Below, in pieces: positions 1 to 12,440 of a stretch of DNA of 64,000 nucleotides. Numbering within the stretch: position 1 is the first letter of the stretch; the number at the start of each line of letters is the position of its first letter. The notes below the pieces were generated by a model. The model was given only the letters and a program-made list of their open reading frames with translations, was not told the origin of the DNA and searched no databases. Origin of the DNA: Dasypus novemcinctus (taxonomy: Eukaryota > Chordata > Mammalia > Cingulata > Dasypodidae); assembly GCF_030445035.2 (NCBI RefSeq), contig NC_080682.1, positions 30,796,770-30,860,769 on the forward strand, in the 5' to 3' direction. A program made the translations under genes and the position numbers.

Positions 1-1681
1 CAAGGTTGAATTATATAGACATGATTATACATATAAATAAGCTTTATATGCACAAAGGATAATACTCTGAGGCAAATACACTAAAATAGAGCAATATTTA
101 TGAAAGTTTTTCATTTTTTTCTTTCATTTTTTTGTGTAATAATAGTTGTATAATGAACAATGATTAATCCTATGATGGTGTTATTGGGGAAAATGTGCTA
201 TTCTATTCTTGGTGGTTAATGATATGGCCTTTCATCCACAAAGCAATTAAGTATTTCTCTAGAAGTGATCTCTTTCAACACAGTCATAAATTAGAACATT
301 ACAAGAGAATACCAAAAATGCTACTCAACATTATGTGACTTCTAAGGTGAAGACAAGTCTCTGTTACAAATCTAAAATGGATGCATTAGTCCTTGAACCT
401 TTATCCTTGACATGATGCCAAGCAATTTTCCTTGAAAGTTGGACCCAGAGATGACTACATGTTGCATTATCGACAATCATCGCTATAACAGTTGCCCTGG
501 CAATATCAGGGTGAAAGGTAAGAGGTACACTGCTCTGCTTGCGTTCCAAGTAGCTCCCTGGTGTACTTGAGAAACATAATTTCCAGGTGAACTTTTAATT
601 TCAGCAGGACTTGAACAAACATTTCAAGAAGACTTATTTTACCTCTCTCTCTCTCTGACTCTTGCTCTCATTCTCCATATACATATATGCATAAAAATTA
701 AACATTCATTATCTCGAAGAGAAGTATGATGTCACAGAAGCTTTAAATGGCTTAAATATTGTATTTGAGAGAAAAACTTTAGGCTGACAAATTTCTAAAC
801 ATATAATGCTGAAGGAATTTTTCTCCAAGTTCAATTCATGGTAAGTATTTATGTCAAAGTTAGGGCATTTTAGTTTATCAAAAAAATTTGAATATTATTA
901 GTATATTATGTACAGACATTAAATATCATATAGGTGTTACCTGACTAATGACAGGATTTCTAGAAATGGAAATATAGTATTTATGGAATCAGAATTATTA
1001 AGCAATGAACACATTGAAAATATATTATTTGTAATAAGTTTAAAAATCTGTTAAAAATCTATCATCTGAAAATTAATAGTATAGTGTGCTCTGTAATGTA
1101 AATGCACTTAAGGTTTAATTTCTGATGTCATTTGTACTACATAACATTGACAATAACAGAAGAGTGAATGATGAATTATAAATCTATATCATTGTTATTA
1201 TATAGCATAATTGTTTTTCTGAAATTAAATACAAATAGGAATATAGTATTACAGTCATGATCTGTGAGCTCAACTAATTTTGGTAGAATCACAGTACCAG
1301 AAAATTAAAGGTTGTGACTCTGGATAGGATAACTAATTTCTGTGCCATTTGTCTCATCTGAAAAATTTGTGAAATGGTAATACCTATGATATAATATTTC
1401 AATATTAATAAATATTTAATGTAGGCAATTTTGAGAAGAGTATCAAATCATTCTACTATGCAATATATGTGAATTTCCATTATGCAATATCCAAAGTTGT
1501 TTTATATCAATTTATATTAGGCAATCAAACTAAGTTTTTTTTCAGTCATATTTTGAATTTCTAAAATCACTAAGCTTATTTTAAACTCCATATCATTTTG
1601 ATTTTTAAAAAGCTTTGTTTTGTAGTCATACATGCTAAGTTTCACATTTAATTTCTCAATACTTTACAATAGTTGATCACT

Positions 1682-2626
1682 ATGGAAAGTAGGAATTACA
1701 CGAATGGAGGTGATTTCATTCTGCTGGGATTGACAGAATCTGAAGAGATACCACAATTCCTCTTTATATTATTTCTCCTGATATATTTGATCACCGTGCT
1801 TGGGAATACAGGTATGATACTGATCATTCACCTGGATCTCCAGCTTCACACCCCCATGTATTTTTTCCTCAGTCACCTTTCATTCCTTGACCTCAGTTAC
1901 TCAACAGTAATCATACCTAACACCTTAGAGAACTTATTGACTTCCAACAAATATATTTCATTCATTGACTGTTTTATACAAATGTTTTTCTTTGTCTTCT
2001 TGGTTGGCACTGAATTTTTCTTTCTCTCTTCAATGGCCTATGACCGCTATGTAGCTATCTGCAATCCTCTGCACTACCAGGTTGTTATGTCCAGGCGACT
2101 CTGCTTTGCCTTTATCACTGTGTCCTACATGATTGGCTTTACTCAATCATTAGCTATTGTTCTTTGCATCAGCAGTTTGCATTTCTGTAAATTTCGTGTA
2201 GTCTATCACTTTTTCTGTGACACAACCCCAGTTTTAGCCCTGTCCTGCACTGACTCTCATGGTACTGAAATCATGATAATCATTCTTGCTTTTATAGACA
2301 TAATGGGGTCTCTCATCACTATTACTGTTTCCTATGTGTCCATTCTGTCTAATATTCTGAAAATTAATTCTACTTCTGGAAAGCGAAAAGCCTTCTCTAC
2401 TTGTGCCTCCCACCTCCTGGGTGTTACCATCTTTTACAGCACCATGATTTTTACTTATTTAAAACCAAAGAAGTCCTACTCTTTGGGAAGGGATCAAGTG
2501 GCCTCTGTGTTTTATACTATGGTGATCCCCATGCTGAATCCACTCATTTATAGTCTTAGAAACAAAGAAGTGAAAAATGCTATCATTAGAGTCATGCAGA
2601 AGAGAGAGGGCTTCGGGCAATTTTAA
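1682..2626 (+). CDS. Intact class II olfactory receptor (7-TM GPCR), 314 aa
   Basis: Odorant-receptor GPCR, expected in the ciliary membrane of olfactory neurons and signalling through Golf/cAMP (family knowledge). One uninterrupted exon of 314 codons, the usual OR length. Visible: N-glycosylation site NYT at residues 5-7; GN of TM1 at 41-42; [13 protein letters not shown] at 55-67 (TM2); conserved Cys97; [10 protein letters not shown] at 118-127 (TM3/IL2); extracellular-loop cysteines near 162-189; SY at 218-219 (TM5); [10 protein letters not shown] at 236-245 (TM6); [12 protein letters not shown] at 283-294 (TM7). The open frame extends nine bases upstream to a TTG at 1673, but the first ATG is at 1682, so I start there. 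A splice-acceptor-like pyrimidine tract plus CAG lies at 1535-1545, fitting a 5' UTR intron. An AATAAA at 3645-3650 is a possible poly(A) signal. The sequence resembles the OR5/OR8/OR9 group; I do not assign a symbol. It is the only intact member of three tandem copies here. Confidence 0.93.
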   Translation: MESRNYTNGGDFILLGLTESEEIPQFLFILFLLIYLITVLGNTGMILIIHLDLQLHTPMYFFLSHLSFLDLSYSTVIIPNTLENLLTSNKYISFIDCFIQMFFFVFLVGTEFFFLSSMAYDRYVAICNPLHYQVVMSRRLCFAFITVSYMIGFTQSLAIVLCISSLHFCKFRVVYHFFCDTTPVLALSCTDSHGTEIMIIILAFIDIMGSLITITVSYVSILSNILKINSTSGKRKAFSTCASHLLGVTIFYSTMIFTYLKPKKSYSLGRDQVASVFYTMVIPMLNPLIYSLRNKEVKNAIIRVMQKREGFGQF

Positions 2627-3049
2627 TGGCAGGGATGCCGAACATTTAAATGCATCATTTCTTTCTTTCCTCTTTGGATATTTATTCATTAAGGAAGGTA
2701 GCATCCTTTAATTCATTTGAATTTCTGTTGTGCATTCCTCCTCTATTTGACACACATGATCTGGAACATTTCCAAAATATGATTTTGAAATCTACATAGC
2801 CATGAAACATGTATTAAAACTTTAGTTTAGTGTATGTGTTTTTAAGGGCAACAACAACAAAAATGTAGTACTTTCAAATTGCATCATAAAAATCCCCAAG
2901 CATATTCCAATTTCAGAGAATTTTCTTATGAAAAGCTCTTTCATTAGTGATTTATTCTGTGGAGAAAAATAGAGCATAGTCATAAAGAGTGCTTCTCGGA
3001 AATGAAAATCTAGTGTTTAGATTCTAGAGCTTCCAGATTTTTTACTTAT

Positions 3050-3530
3050 ATATATATATATCTTCATAAGACACTGAAAGTATAAGTCTAGTTTCCACAA
3101 CTGTACAAGAAAAAAATTCAAAATACATACAATTACCTTAAAGATTAAATCAGGTTATGAATGGAAATTATTTAATGTTGTTCTAATGAATTTTGAAAAG
3201 AATCACAAGAATGCTGATATACCTTAAAATTTTCCACACAAATTAATTTTTGTATGAAAATGCTCACTGGAGTTTTATAAATATTTTTGGCTTATGTAAT
3301 TCATAAACAAACAACTATAAAAGAAAAAGAGAAATTCAATATTTGGTCTTTAAAATATATTATTGTGATAGAATTAAATTATAGAAAAAGTATATGTTCA
3401 CCTTGAAAAAATTGGTATATATTTTAAATTATTACAGAAAATAGAAATATCTTAATTTTTAAGGGTTTTGTTCATGTGTCTAGACAAATATTATGTTTAT
3501 GTATGTATATATAATATATATATATATTTT
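3050..3530. repeat. AT-rich flank with (TA)n runs
   Basis: Short TA dinucleotide runs occur at about 3048-3061 and 3505-3527 in the 3' flank of the intact OR. The rest, up to about 4880, is AT-rich sequence shared with units B and C; no gene is seen in it. Confidence 0.6.
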
Positions 3531-4887
3531 TGTCCTTATTAGTTTCCACATTGCAGCTTTTTCTTTTCCATTCATCACTATAACCTTTGCCAATTTGTTT
3601 GTTATTTCATTTGGAAGAGGATTATGCTTTCAGTACGGTAGTGAAATAAAGAATCTCATTCTGCAATGTTGTAAGCCCTGAAGTTTGTATATTCATGAAG
3701 TTAAATACCACACATAGTTACACCAGTTTTGCTTCTTCCTGCTAAGCATTTGACATCCCATTTAGTTATCACATGAACTAGATTCAATCATTACTATGAC
3801 TTTGTTTAATTTTGGTATGAATAAAAATCATTTTATTTTTCCTGATTTCTGTATGTTTTTGTTCTTTAAAAAGATGTAATTTTTGAATTAAAATGTTGGT
3901 TCACTTATTTTAATAGCTTTAAAAGAGAAAAGTTGAAAAGCTACAAATGATTACCAATCCAATTTTTTTTTGCCATACCATGAATTTTATTCAGGCAATG
4001 TGCTAATATTTCCATTTAAAAATTCCTCTATAAAATCTGGATTTGCACTTTTAGTTTTGTCTTCTATTCACAGTATAGTTTAAAAAGTATGTTTTCTTCA
4101 TTTTCCTTTTGATTAATTTTATTTCAACTTAAGTAGTATTTATTGAATATATTTTTCCTTTGAGAGATTTGTAATATTTTAATTAATATCAAGGTTTTCT
4201 TTTTAGAATTATAATTGTTCATTTTCTTGAATGATTTTTGAAATATTAACATAAGGTTCAAAACTTTTAGGATAAAAATTGTGATGAATTCTTACTAGTT
4301 CATAACTCTTTATTAATTTATAAAATAAATTATTTTTCTCTAACTCCTGTATTTCCATAAATTTTGTTTTTATATATAACATACATATAAATTACTGTAT
4401 TTTATGATCTCTATTTTGTCTAGAATTTAAATTTATTGCAATATCTCCTTCTGTTTATAATTAACTGTATCTTTGCTAATTATTTATTTTAAGAACATAC
4501 TTTTAAAACTAATCTCTCATCTTCTATATGTATTGAGTTGTTAATTTATGGATTCTTTACATTTTCTGGTCTTTTTAATGAACTCTGTTGGCCTCACTTT
4601 CATTTATGTGTATTTTTATGATGTAGAAATTGAATCTTATTGGTTATATTTGCAACTATTGTTAACACATTCCTTAATATTTTAGAAAGTGGTAAGTTCA
4701 GAAATTGCTTTGCTTCAATTGAACTGAGACTACCCTGTCCTCATATAATATATTCTAGAAAGAATTTATGTTGTTGTTTTAAATAAATGTAATATAAACA
4801 CTAAGCATTGTGAACACAATAAACTATTGACATTTTCCTTCTCTTTTCCCTATTTATGTCAGAACATATCATATTTTAGTAAGAGGT

Positions 4888-5466
4888 TGTATTAGTTATC
4901 CAAAGGGGTGCTGATGCAAAATACCAGAAATCTATTGGTTTTTATAAAAGTTATTTATTTGGGGTAGAGTCATACAGTTATCAGGCCATTAAATATAAGT
5001 TACTTCCCTCACCAAAGTCTATTGCCACTTGTTGGGGTAAGATGGCTGCTGATATCTGCCAAGAATTCATGCTTCCTGGGTTGCTCTCTTCCTGGGACTT
5101 TGCGTCTCTCTGGACTTAGCTGCTGTGCTCTCTTCATAAGGCCGGCTGTAGACTATTGGACAAACAGCTCTGTCTGTCTCCCTGGGGATTCTCTCCAGGA
5201 TGAGCTGCTCTTTACCTCTATGTGCTTACCCAGGAAGAGTTTCAGCTCAACACTCCAACATCAAAACTCCAACTAACTCCTCTGCTCTGCCAAGTAGTTT
5301 TATCTTTGAGTTCCCACCCACCAAAGGGGCAGGGACTCAAAGTCCTACTAACATGACCCAATCAAAGACCTAATCATAATTTACTCATGCCCAGAGGAAC
5401 ACATCAGTTTACAAACATAATCCAATATCTATTTTTGGAATTCATAAAGCTTTTCAAACTGCTGCA
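4888..5466 (-). mobile_element. Solo LTR, MaLR/ERVL-like family (copy 1)
   Basis: One of six relatives (others start at 27997, 35903, 36955, 37636 and 51866). In LTR sense the family starts TGTGGCAG and ends GACTAATACA, with AATAAATACCC about 60 bases before the end, typical of MaLR-type LTRs. This copy reads antisense. A perfect 5-bp target-site duplication GAGGT lies at 4883-4887 and 5467-5471, as expected for class III ERVs. It is absent from the matching place in unit B (about 23625). Non-coding. Confidence 0.8.
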
Positions 5467-5627
5467 GAGGTGGTCTGAAGTGTTTTTAAGACAAAATCCT
5501 TTTGTGCATGGCAGTATGTCAAAATTCTATGTATTGTAAAGGCAAAGTTTGAACTACTTAAAATTATTAAGAAATCTTAAATACAGTACGAAAAATATGA
5601 TTTTTTTGTTTGCAAGTGATTGATGTC

Positions 5628-5790
5628 ATAATAATAGTAAAAACATAATATTTCATGAACCCCTACTGAGTGCTAGATGATATTCAAAGGGCTTTAGATA
5701 TATAATTAACATACTTTACCTTCACAAGATAACTCTTAGATACTTGTAAAATCTTGAATTTAATCTCAGGGAATAAAAAGCTATCCTTCT
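5628..5790 (+). repeat. MIR SINE fragment
   Basis: Resembles the MIR core: a 'cctactgagtgc' type motif, then 'gggctttagatatata' and 'cttcacaagataactct'. It has a clear paralog at 23813-23960 in unit B, so it was there before the duplication. Confidence 0.65.
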
Positions 5791-6484
5791 ACTTGCTCAG
5801 AGACTTAATACTCAACCTGGAATTTTCTCTACATCATGAACTATCACATTGAGTCATATCATATATATTGCAGAATATATTTGGAGAGTGATTATTTCTC
5901 AACATCTTCTCTGCCCCACCTTGGCCCAAAAAAACATCTCAAACTTTATTGTCATATCCTTTAGATTGTTTCCCTGTTTTCTGTTTTATACCCCTTTAGT
6001 CTAACCTCAATGTAGAGGCCAGAGCAATATTGTTAAAACATAAGTTGTCTTATTTCACTTTCTTTTACAAAACTCACAAGAATTCCCATCACAATAAGAG
6101 CAAAATAATTTTTTTCATATGGGCTTACAGATCCAATATGATCCAGACTGGTTTGGAGTGGCCACATAGACCTACTCGCCCTTTCCTATACACAATAGTT
6201 CTGATGCTGCCTGGAACAGTTTAAATTTTTCTTTTACTTGAAAGTCTCTTCCTCCAGATAACCTCATGGGTCCTTTGCATTCTCTGATCATTAAGGCCAT
6301 CCTTTATCTGTCTCTCACCATTGTGACCTTTGTTTCCATAGCAGTTTTGCCACCTTACATTCTAAATGGTCTGTTTATACCTTTTATTTCTTCTCTGTTT
6401 TCCTACACATTGACAGGTCTATGAGCATATGATTTTTGACAACTATGCTCAATGCTGTCTACCAACACCTAGAAGAGTGCCACA

Positions 6485-6655
6485 ATAAATATATTTCAGA
6501 GGATGAATTTTACGTATGGTGAAACTGGGTCATACAGAGGTTTCATAGCTTAATTCATGGTCAAGCAACAGGTTTAAGGACAAGTTGAAATTAGAACTGA
6601 GACATACTAAATTTGGAGCTCAAATTCTTAATCACCATGTTATCATATGACTTTT
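6485..6655 (+). repeat. MIR SINE 3' fragment
   Basis: Resembles the 3' half of MIR (gradient 'gaaactgggtcatacagagg ... gcaacaggt ... agaactgagac'). Its paralog in unit B at 26300-26475 is closer to the MIR consensus. Confidence 0.55.
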
Positions 6656-7189
6656 TTTTTTTACAAATGTATACTACTATTCTCAGAGTTGAAAACATAC
6701 CATATATTACTATTATATTAAAAACTATAAACAAATACAGAGATGTGAAGGGCATGTTGCTTGCTGATATCACTAGAGCTGCTAATAGAAGACTGTAATT
6801 TTGGAGGTAGCTGCTAATTATACTCAAACATACAATTATAGTCCTATTTACAGGAAAAAAAGAACCCTGTACAGGAAAGGGTGAATATCAGATAATGTAA
6901 TTGATCTGGGGAGAGAACCTGTATTAGTCAGGTGTTGGCTGTGTGGTACAAGTAAGGGGTCAGAAATAGAGTAACTCAACAAAAATGAATATCATCCTTG
7001 GGTAGAAGAGTGCAGACTCTAGCCAGGTAGGCTTTATGGGTGACTCTTTTCCTTATGGTAATTCTAGCACCCAGATTTCTTTTATGTTGTTGCTCTATTA
7101 TCTCCCAAGAGGTTGTTCATTTCTGCTAGGTTGAATAAGCTTCACTCAGAACTCTGTCCACCTTCCAGTCAGATAAAAAGGTGAGATTT

Positions 7190-8880
7190 TACATTTGGAA
7201 AACTCATATTATTTTTTTCTCATTGAGTGACTTTTAAGTAAAAATACAATTTCCTTTAGAGACGTAAGTCTAAATATGTTACACATTTCTTCTGATTTTA
7301 GATGAAATGTATAATTTTGTTATTTAAGTTGTCAGTTTTACTATCTAAAAGTTGTTTATAACATTTTCTACTCTCCTTTAGTAATTGTGACTATAGTCAT
7401 TTCCATAATTTAATACCTTATATTTATAATTTTTGTTTTCTCTGTTTTAGTGGTTACCCTAGCTATTATTTTAATTCATGTTTAATTTATCATAGTCTAC
7501 CTAAAATAATATATGAAATAATTAAAAAAAAAATAAAACTATAAAATAGTAGAGATTCAATTCTTCTTTTGCATTTTGTTCTTTTTGTAATAAATTTTAC
7601 TTTTATGTATTGTCTGAATCCAACAATTCATCAACCTAATTTGATTTAAGGGAATTATTTTTTAAAACAATTGAAATTTTACAAATGAAATTTTGATGTA
7701 TTTTTCTTCAATGTTGCAGTTTAGTATAATTTATACATATGTTTAGACACAGTTGTCATTCTGTCATTATTTACTTGTGTAGATAATTTTTTAAACAAAT
7801 ACATTTTATTGATACATATTAATTAAACATACAATTCATTCAACGTATGCAATCAGTGGTATTTGGTATAATAATGGTTGTGTTTTGATCACTTCAATAT
7901 TATTAGAGCATTTTCATTAATTCAATAATAATAAAGAAAATAAACAAACAAGAAAAATTCTCATTTTTCAATCTCTTTATGCTTACCCCACTGTACTAGC
8001 TGGTGTTTCTGACTAATCAATCCTAAGTGTATAATCAATGACTTTTAGAGACTTGCCTTTTAAAGCACAAGTGTGCTGGCAGAAAATTATCTGTCTCTCC
8101 TTCTGTTTGTGTGTGTATGTACTCTATTTTTCCTAAGAATATTTATTATGTACTTATATTTGAAAGTTGCTTTCAGTGGGTATTGAAATTGAATTCTGAT
8201 TTTTTTTTTAATCAATCAGTACTTTAACTATAACTTCCCATTATCTTCTGGATAATATTGTTCGCAAGTCTCTTATAATAATTGTGTTTTTTCTTCTCTA
8301 TTTGATACATATTTACCTTTGGGTGCCTTCATAATTATATACTTATGTCTGTTTTTCAGCAGTGAATCTGATGAATCCATATGTTTTATGGTCAGTTGAC
8401 TGTTTTTTCAGTTCATCCTTAGAGTTTGCTGACATTTGTGGCCCTATGATTTGATGTCTTTCCTTAATTTTGGAAAAGTCTTGGCCATTATTTCTTTAAA
8501 TATTTCTTCTGGTCTATTCACTCTCTATTCCTGTTGCTGAACTCTAACTGCATATATAATAAACGGTTTGATATTATTCCACAGCACTTGGATAATTTTT
8601 TACCACTCTCTTTCTATCTTTCTATTTGGATAATTTCTACTGGCTTATATTCAAGTTAACTCACTCTTTTCTAACTTTTATGGATACTACTTATGAACTT
8701 AAAGGATTTCTTTTTTCTGATATTATATTTTTCTGTGTCCTTTTTAACACTTTATTTCCAATATTTTATTGGAAATTACCTTATAGTATCCATTCTCTGA
8801 AATTTTCCATTTTTCTGTGCATGTTGTTCATCTTCTCTAGTAGATATTTTAAGCTATTAATTATCAATGGTATTTAATCA
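7190..8880 (-). mobile_element. Ancient L1 3' UTR (L1ME/L1M-like), antisense
   Basis: Antisense match to recalled old L1 3' UTR landmarks: 'tggttaccctag' at about 7450, 'gtcttggccattatttcttt' at about 8480 and 'ccacagcacttggataatt' at about 8580. A piece at about 7795-8045 looks like a different, younger L1-type 3' end inserted within it (weak). Part of this element is also in unit B near 27030-27360, where roughly 1.8 kb is missing. No open reading frame of interest. Confidence 0.6.
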
Positions 8881-9835
8881 AAGACCATAAGGAACACTTG
8901 CCATTCAACAAGTTGGCTTCTCTACTCTGTGCATTGAGGAAGAACACACACCATGAGGAAATGTGCAGATTCTCAGTAAGAGGGTGTTAGAAAGAACCTA
9001 AGATAGGATCTACGCTTTGTTTGGATAATATGGGGGAGAATATATGGAAGCAAATTCTGTTATAGATTGGATGCTCTCAGAAAGCCAGAACAATCCTATG
9101 ATTAGTTATCTCAATAAATATTATCTATTGTTAAGACTAAAGTAAGAATAAAGCTGTAGTTGGCAAAGCAATAGTCATCTTCCATTTGTTAGATAGAAGG
9201 ATGTTAGGTTATTTTGTGGGTTGCAATTTGATGTTGTCTGGACATCTTCTAGGCAACCCCCAATCTTTCTCATGAACATTTGGTAGATACCTGCAAAGAA
9301 GATTTTGAGAATGATACAAACGCCTTGATTCTAGGTCTCTCCTTTTTACAACTGATGCTGTAGCCCACATTTAGCTTAACAATTCAATAATTTAGCTGAT
9401 TTATTCTTACCTGCGTGTACTTTGTCTAATTATTACTTCTACTGTTTGACAAAGGAGAAATAGATCATTAGTCATATCACTTGTATGGTCTGATCCTTCT
9501 TTTGAACTGAAATTACTTAAAGGTTTGCAACATCAACTTCCTGGTGAGCTCTGAAAAGCTATGATTTTTAGATTGCACAGCTTTTTAAAAATTGTTAGAG
9601 TTGGAGCAATATTTGTGCAGATTTCTGCATCCTAAGTAGAAATGTAAGTTCTATATTCCCTTTACAATTCTATCAAGTGTGGTTGCTTTATATATCGTCT
9701 TTCCTGCATAACTTCATATATGCCAGTATAATATATTTCTGAGGTTCTAGTTCTATACCTTAAAAATGTAAGTGAACTTCAAAATCATTACAGGTAAAAC
9801 TGATCTCATCCACTTTCTTTTCCAAAAGTTCTCCT

Positions 9836-9990
9836 TCACCTTCATCATCTTTTAACTTCTCACTTTCTCCTTCTCCTTTTCCTTCTCCTTTCTTCTTCCT
9901 CAACAACAATATCTAGTCCTTCTATTTTTCCAAATCATTCTCAGCCTCTCCTCCTCCTCTCCCTCCTTCAACTCCATTTTTTCTACATCT
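9836..9990. repeat. Polypyrimidine (CTT/CTC-rich) tract
   Basis: About 150 bases are almost all C and T on this strand, with irregular TTCTCC units and a few interruptions. This is low-complexity sequence near the right edge of unit A. Confidence 0.8.
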
Positions 9991-11985
9991 ACTTCTATTT
10001 TTATCATCTTCATATTATTAATCACCCTGGATAAAAACCTGCAAATTCTTCATATATCAACCATCTGAATGATATCTCAAACCTGGTGAAACCAATTCTT
10101 CCTTCTATCTTGAAAACATCCCTTTCTCTTTTATTTCAACTACTGACATAATTAAGAATTCATTATTTCCTAAAGTATTGTCAGGAGGCATGAGAATCAG
10201 TGGACAAACTGAAAAGATCATTTTGGTCTTTCATTCCACATTTTACAGTACTTAAAGGCAGGGAGTCTTTACTGAGAAAACTTGTTTATGCATGCTGATA
10301 TCATTCATACGAGCTATGTGATTTTGAGCAAATTATTTAAATTGCACATGCCTTTTGTTCTCATCTGAAATCTGTTATGGTAAGTATTAACAGACTCACC
10401 TCTTGGGTTTGTTTTGAAGTTATAATCACTAGTAAAAATGTATAATAATATATTGTCCAGTAACTATTAAGCAGCATGATAGAATTGCTAAATCTTGCTA
10501 GTAACTGGTGCTGATTTTTTGACTCACCATTTTCTAATACGTATATTTTTAAAATATTTGCTCTGGACATACAATTTTGTGGACAGGAAATATCTTGTCT
10601 TTAAGTCATTGCAGATTCAATGTAGTGCCAGATATAGATAGTAATCAAATTTTTATAATAGCAAGTATTAAATGATGACTGGTTTTTTTTATTTAAACAG
10701 TGTGTTCCTAAGCGAGCAATGGAAGACAACAAATCCTTGATGGAAAGATAATAGAGCTCAGAGATGAAGATTGAAAATGTTTAACCTGAGAGTCAAATAT
10801 ACCAATTTACCATATTGACCTGATAAATAGAAAATCATGGACATTATTTATTTTTCCCAGTTTGGTTGCTATTTTACTAGGATAAAAAGAGGATAGTTCA
10901 TTTTAATGTGTATTATCAACATGATATCAATTTGTCTAATTTGTGGACTGAATTATTGGTCAGATATTGATTGGCTTAAGTGAAGGCATCCATGCTCCTA
11001 GCACTAAGCTTTATATTTTCCATACAAAAAGTATTTTAGTAATTTTGAAAGAGCAGCTAAATTGCTAAACCAGGGCATAAACATGACTAAATCATTTGAA
11101 AACCTGACTTGAATGGAAGGAGAATTGAACTGATCCTGAAATGCTGTAAACATTTTAATTTTTATAAGAGGTGGATATAGAAGTAATTTTGAAGTATTTT
11201 ATTCCTTTATTACAGAAAAAAAACCTCCTCAAAAGGTAATAAGGAAAATATATTTGAGAAGTAGTTTCAGGTAGCTGGATTTTTTTATAAGACAAAATGA
11301 TATAGATATTATAATCAGTATGTAGTTTCTGAAAATGTTTCAAAGGGACTTTTGAGCATAGATTTAATCCTCATTCTGCTATCAAAAATATATTTGTTCC
11401 AATAGACATATATGAGTTATCCTTGCATAATTGATCAGAAAATGATACCCTGAAAGTTATTGGATTAAATATAAAACTCATTATCAAGATTTCACTTTGG
11501 ATTACATTGTATTTTGGGGATTGTTATGATGGACAATCATCATTGCTGAGGAAAAAACAATATTATTTAAATAAAAGTAAATTTTCACCAATAATATCCA
11601 TTCAAATAAATAAATCTTACTATAAAATATAGAAAGCATAATTAGTAAGCCTGAAGTAGGTGTGTATTGAGGCAATGGAAGATAATTTTTGGGGGATTTA
11701 ATCATTGGGTGAGATTATATCAAGATCTAATCTCCCAAGGACATCTGTAATTATAGTAAATGAAAGTCAAATTACACAAAAATGGCAATTTCAGTATGTG
11801 AATCAATGAAAATTTTCCAAGAATCACTGTGAACATAATCATAGGTATATAGATAGCTCAATTTATTTATAAATATTAAATGTTCCATTGGAGGACAGAT
11901 ACATACTTTAGAGATAATCTAACATGCAAACACTACTAACTAAAAATAAGACTTTTCAACTTTATTTTTGGAATTTTGATTTACA
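9991..11985. other. Gene-free AT-rich interval
   Basis: Only short random open frames (under 70 codons) with no recognisable domain. No repeat family could be named with confidence. Confidence 0.6.
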
Positions 11986-11989
11986 TTTC

Positions 11990-12440
11990 TAGAAAATTTG
12001 TGTCTAAATTACAGGGAATTTTCATATAACTCCCTACACTCTCAAACACACATAGATTCTCCTACTATTGTCATCTGTACCACACTAATCTTAGATGAAA
12101 CAAAATTGAAGCATTGCTACTAGCCAAGTCTATAGTGTACAGTATGAATAACAGTATGCAGATACAAAGTCCTGCAGAGATGCTTAATGTCATGTGTCTG
12201 TCATTGCAGTATTATATAGAAGAACATCACTACCCTTAAAATACCCCATCCACCCATTCATCTCCTGTTCCTTTCTGACTCTCTGGTAACCAATATCTTT
12301 ATATCAGTTTTACAAGTTCTTCTCTTCCATCAATACAAAATAAATGACAATAACAGCTAATATTCTTTGGTCTGCAGCCACACACACACACACACAATAA
12401 TTTCATGAATGCATCCATGTTGTCATTGGTATTTTTTCTC
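11990..12440 (-). mobile_element. Old L1 3' UTR fragment, antisense
   Basis: Resembles old L1 3' UTR antisense: 'gggaattttcatataactccc', 'agattctcctactattgtcatc' and later 'ctctggtaaccaatatcttta'. It contains a short (CA)n run at about 12381-12397. Confidence 0.5.

Larger units (their letters stand above)
1..9830 (+). repeat. Segmental duplication unit A (OR unit)
   Basis: The 1.6 kb upstream of the OR resembles 41460-43155 (unit C). The OR 3' part and following sequence resemble 18545-27996 (unit B). Matching landmarks include the sequence after the OR stop, two MIR pieces, an ancient L1 3' UTR and a shared block near 9210-9420 (B 27375-27590). The unit starts outside the window, so the left edge is unknown. 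Limits were judged by eye. Confidence 0.75.

Noticed and set aside
2459-2704. 81-codon minus frame overlapping the OR 3' end
   Set aside because: Shadow of the OR coding strand; similar shadows occur at 18781-18975 and 43931-44242 in the pseudogenes.
6030-6224. 64-codon plus-strand frame
   Set aside because: No counterpart frame in the paralogous unit B and no recognisable domain; a chance frame.
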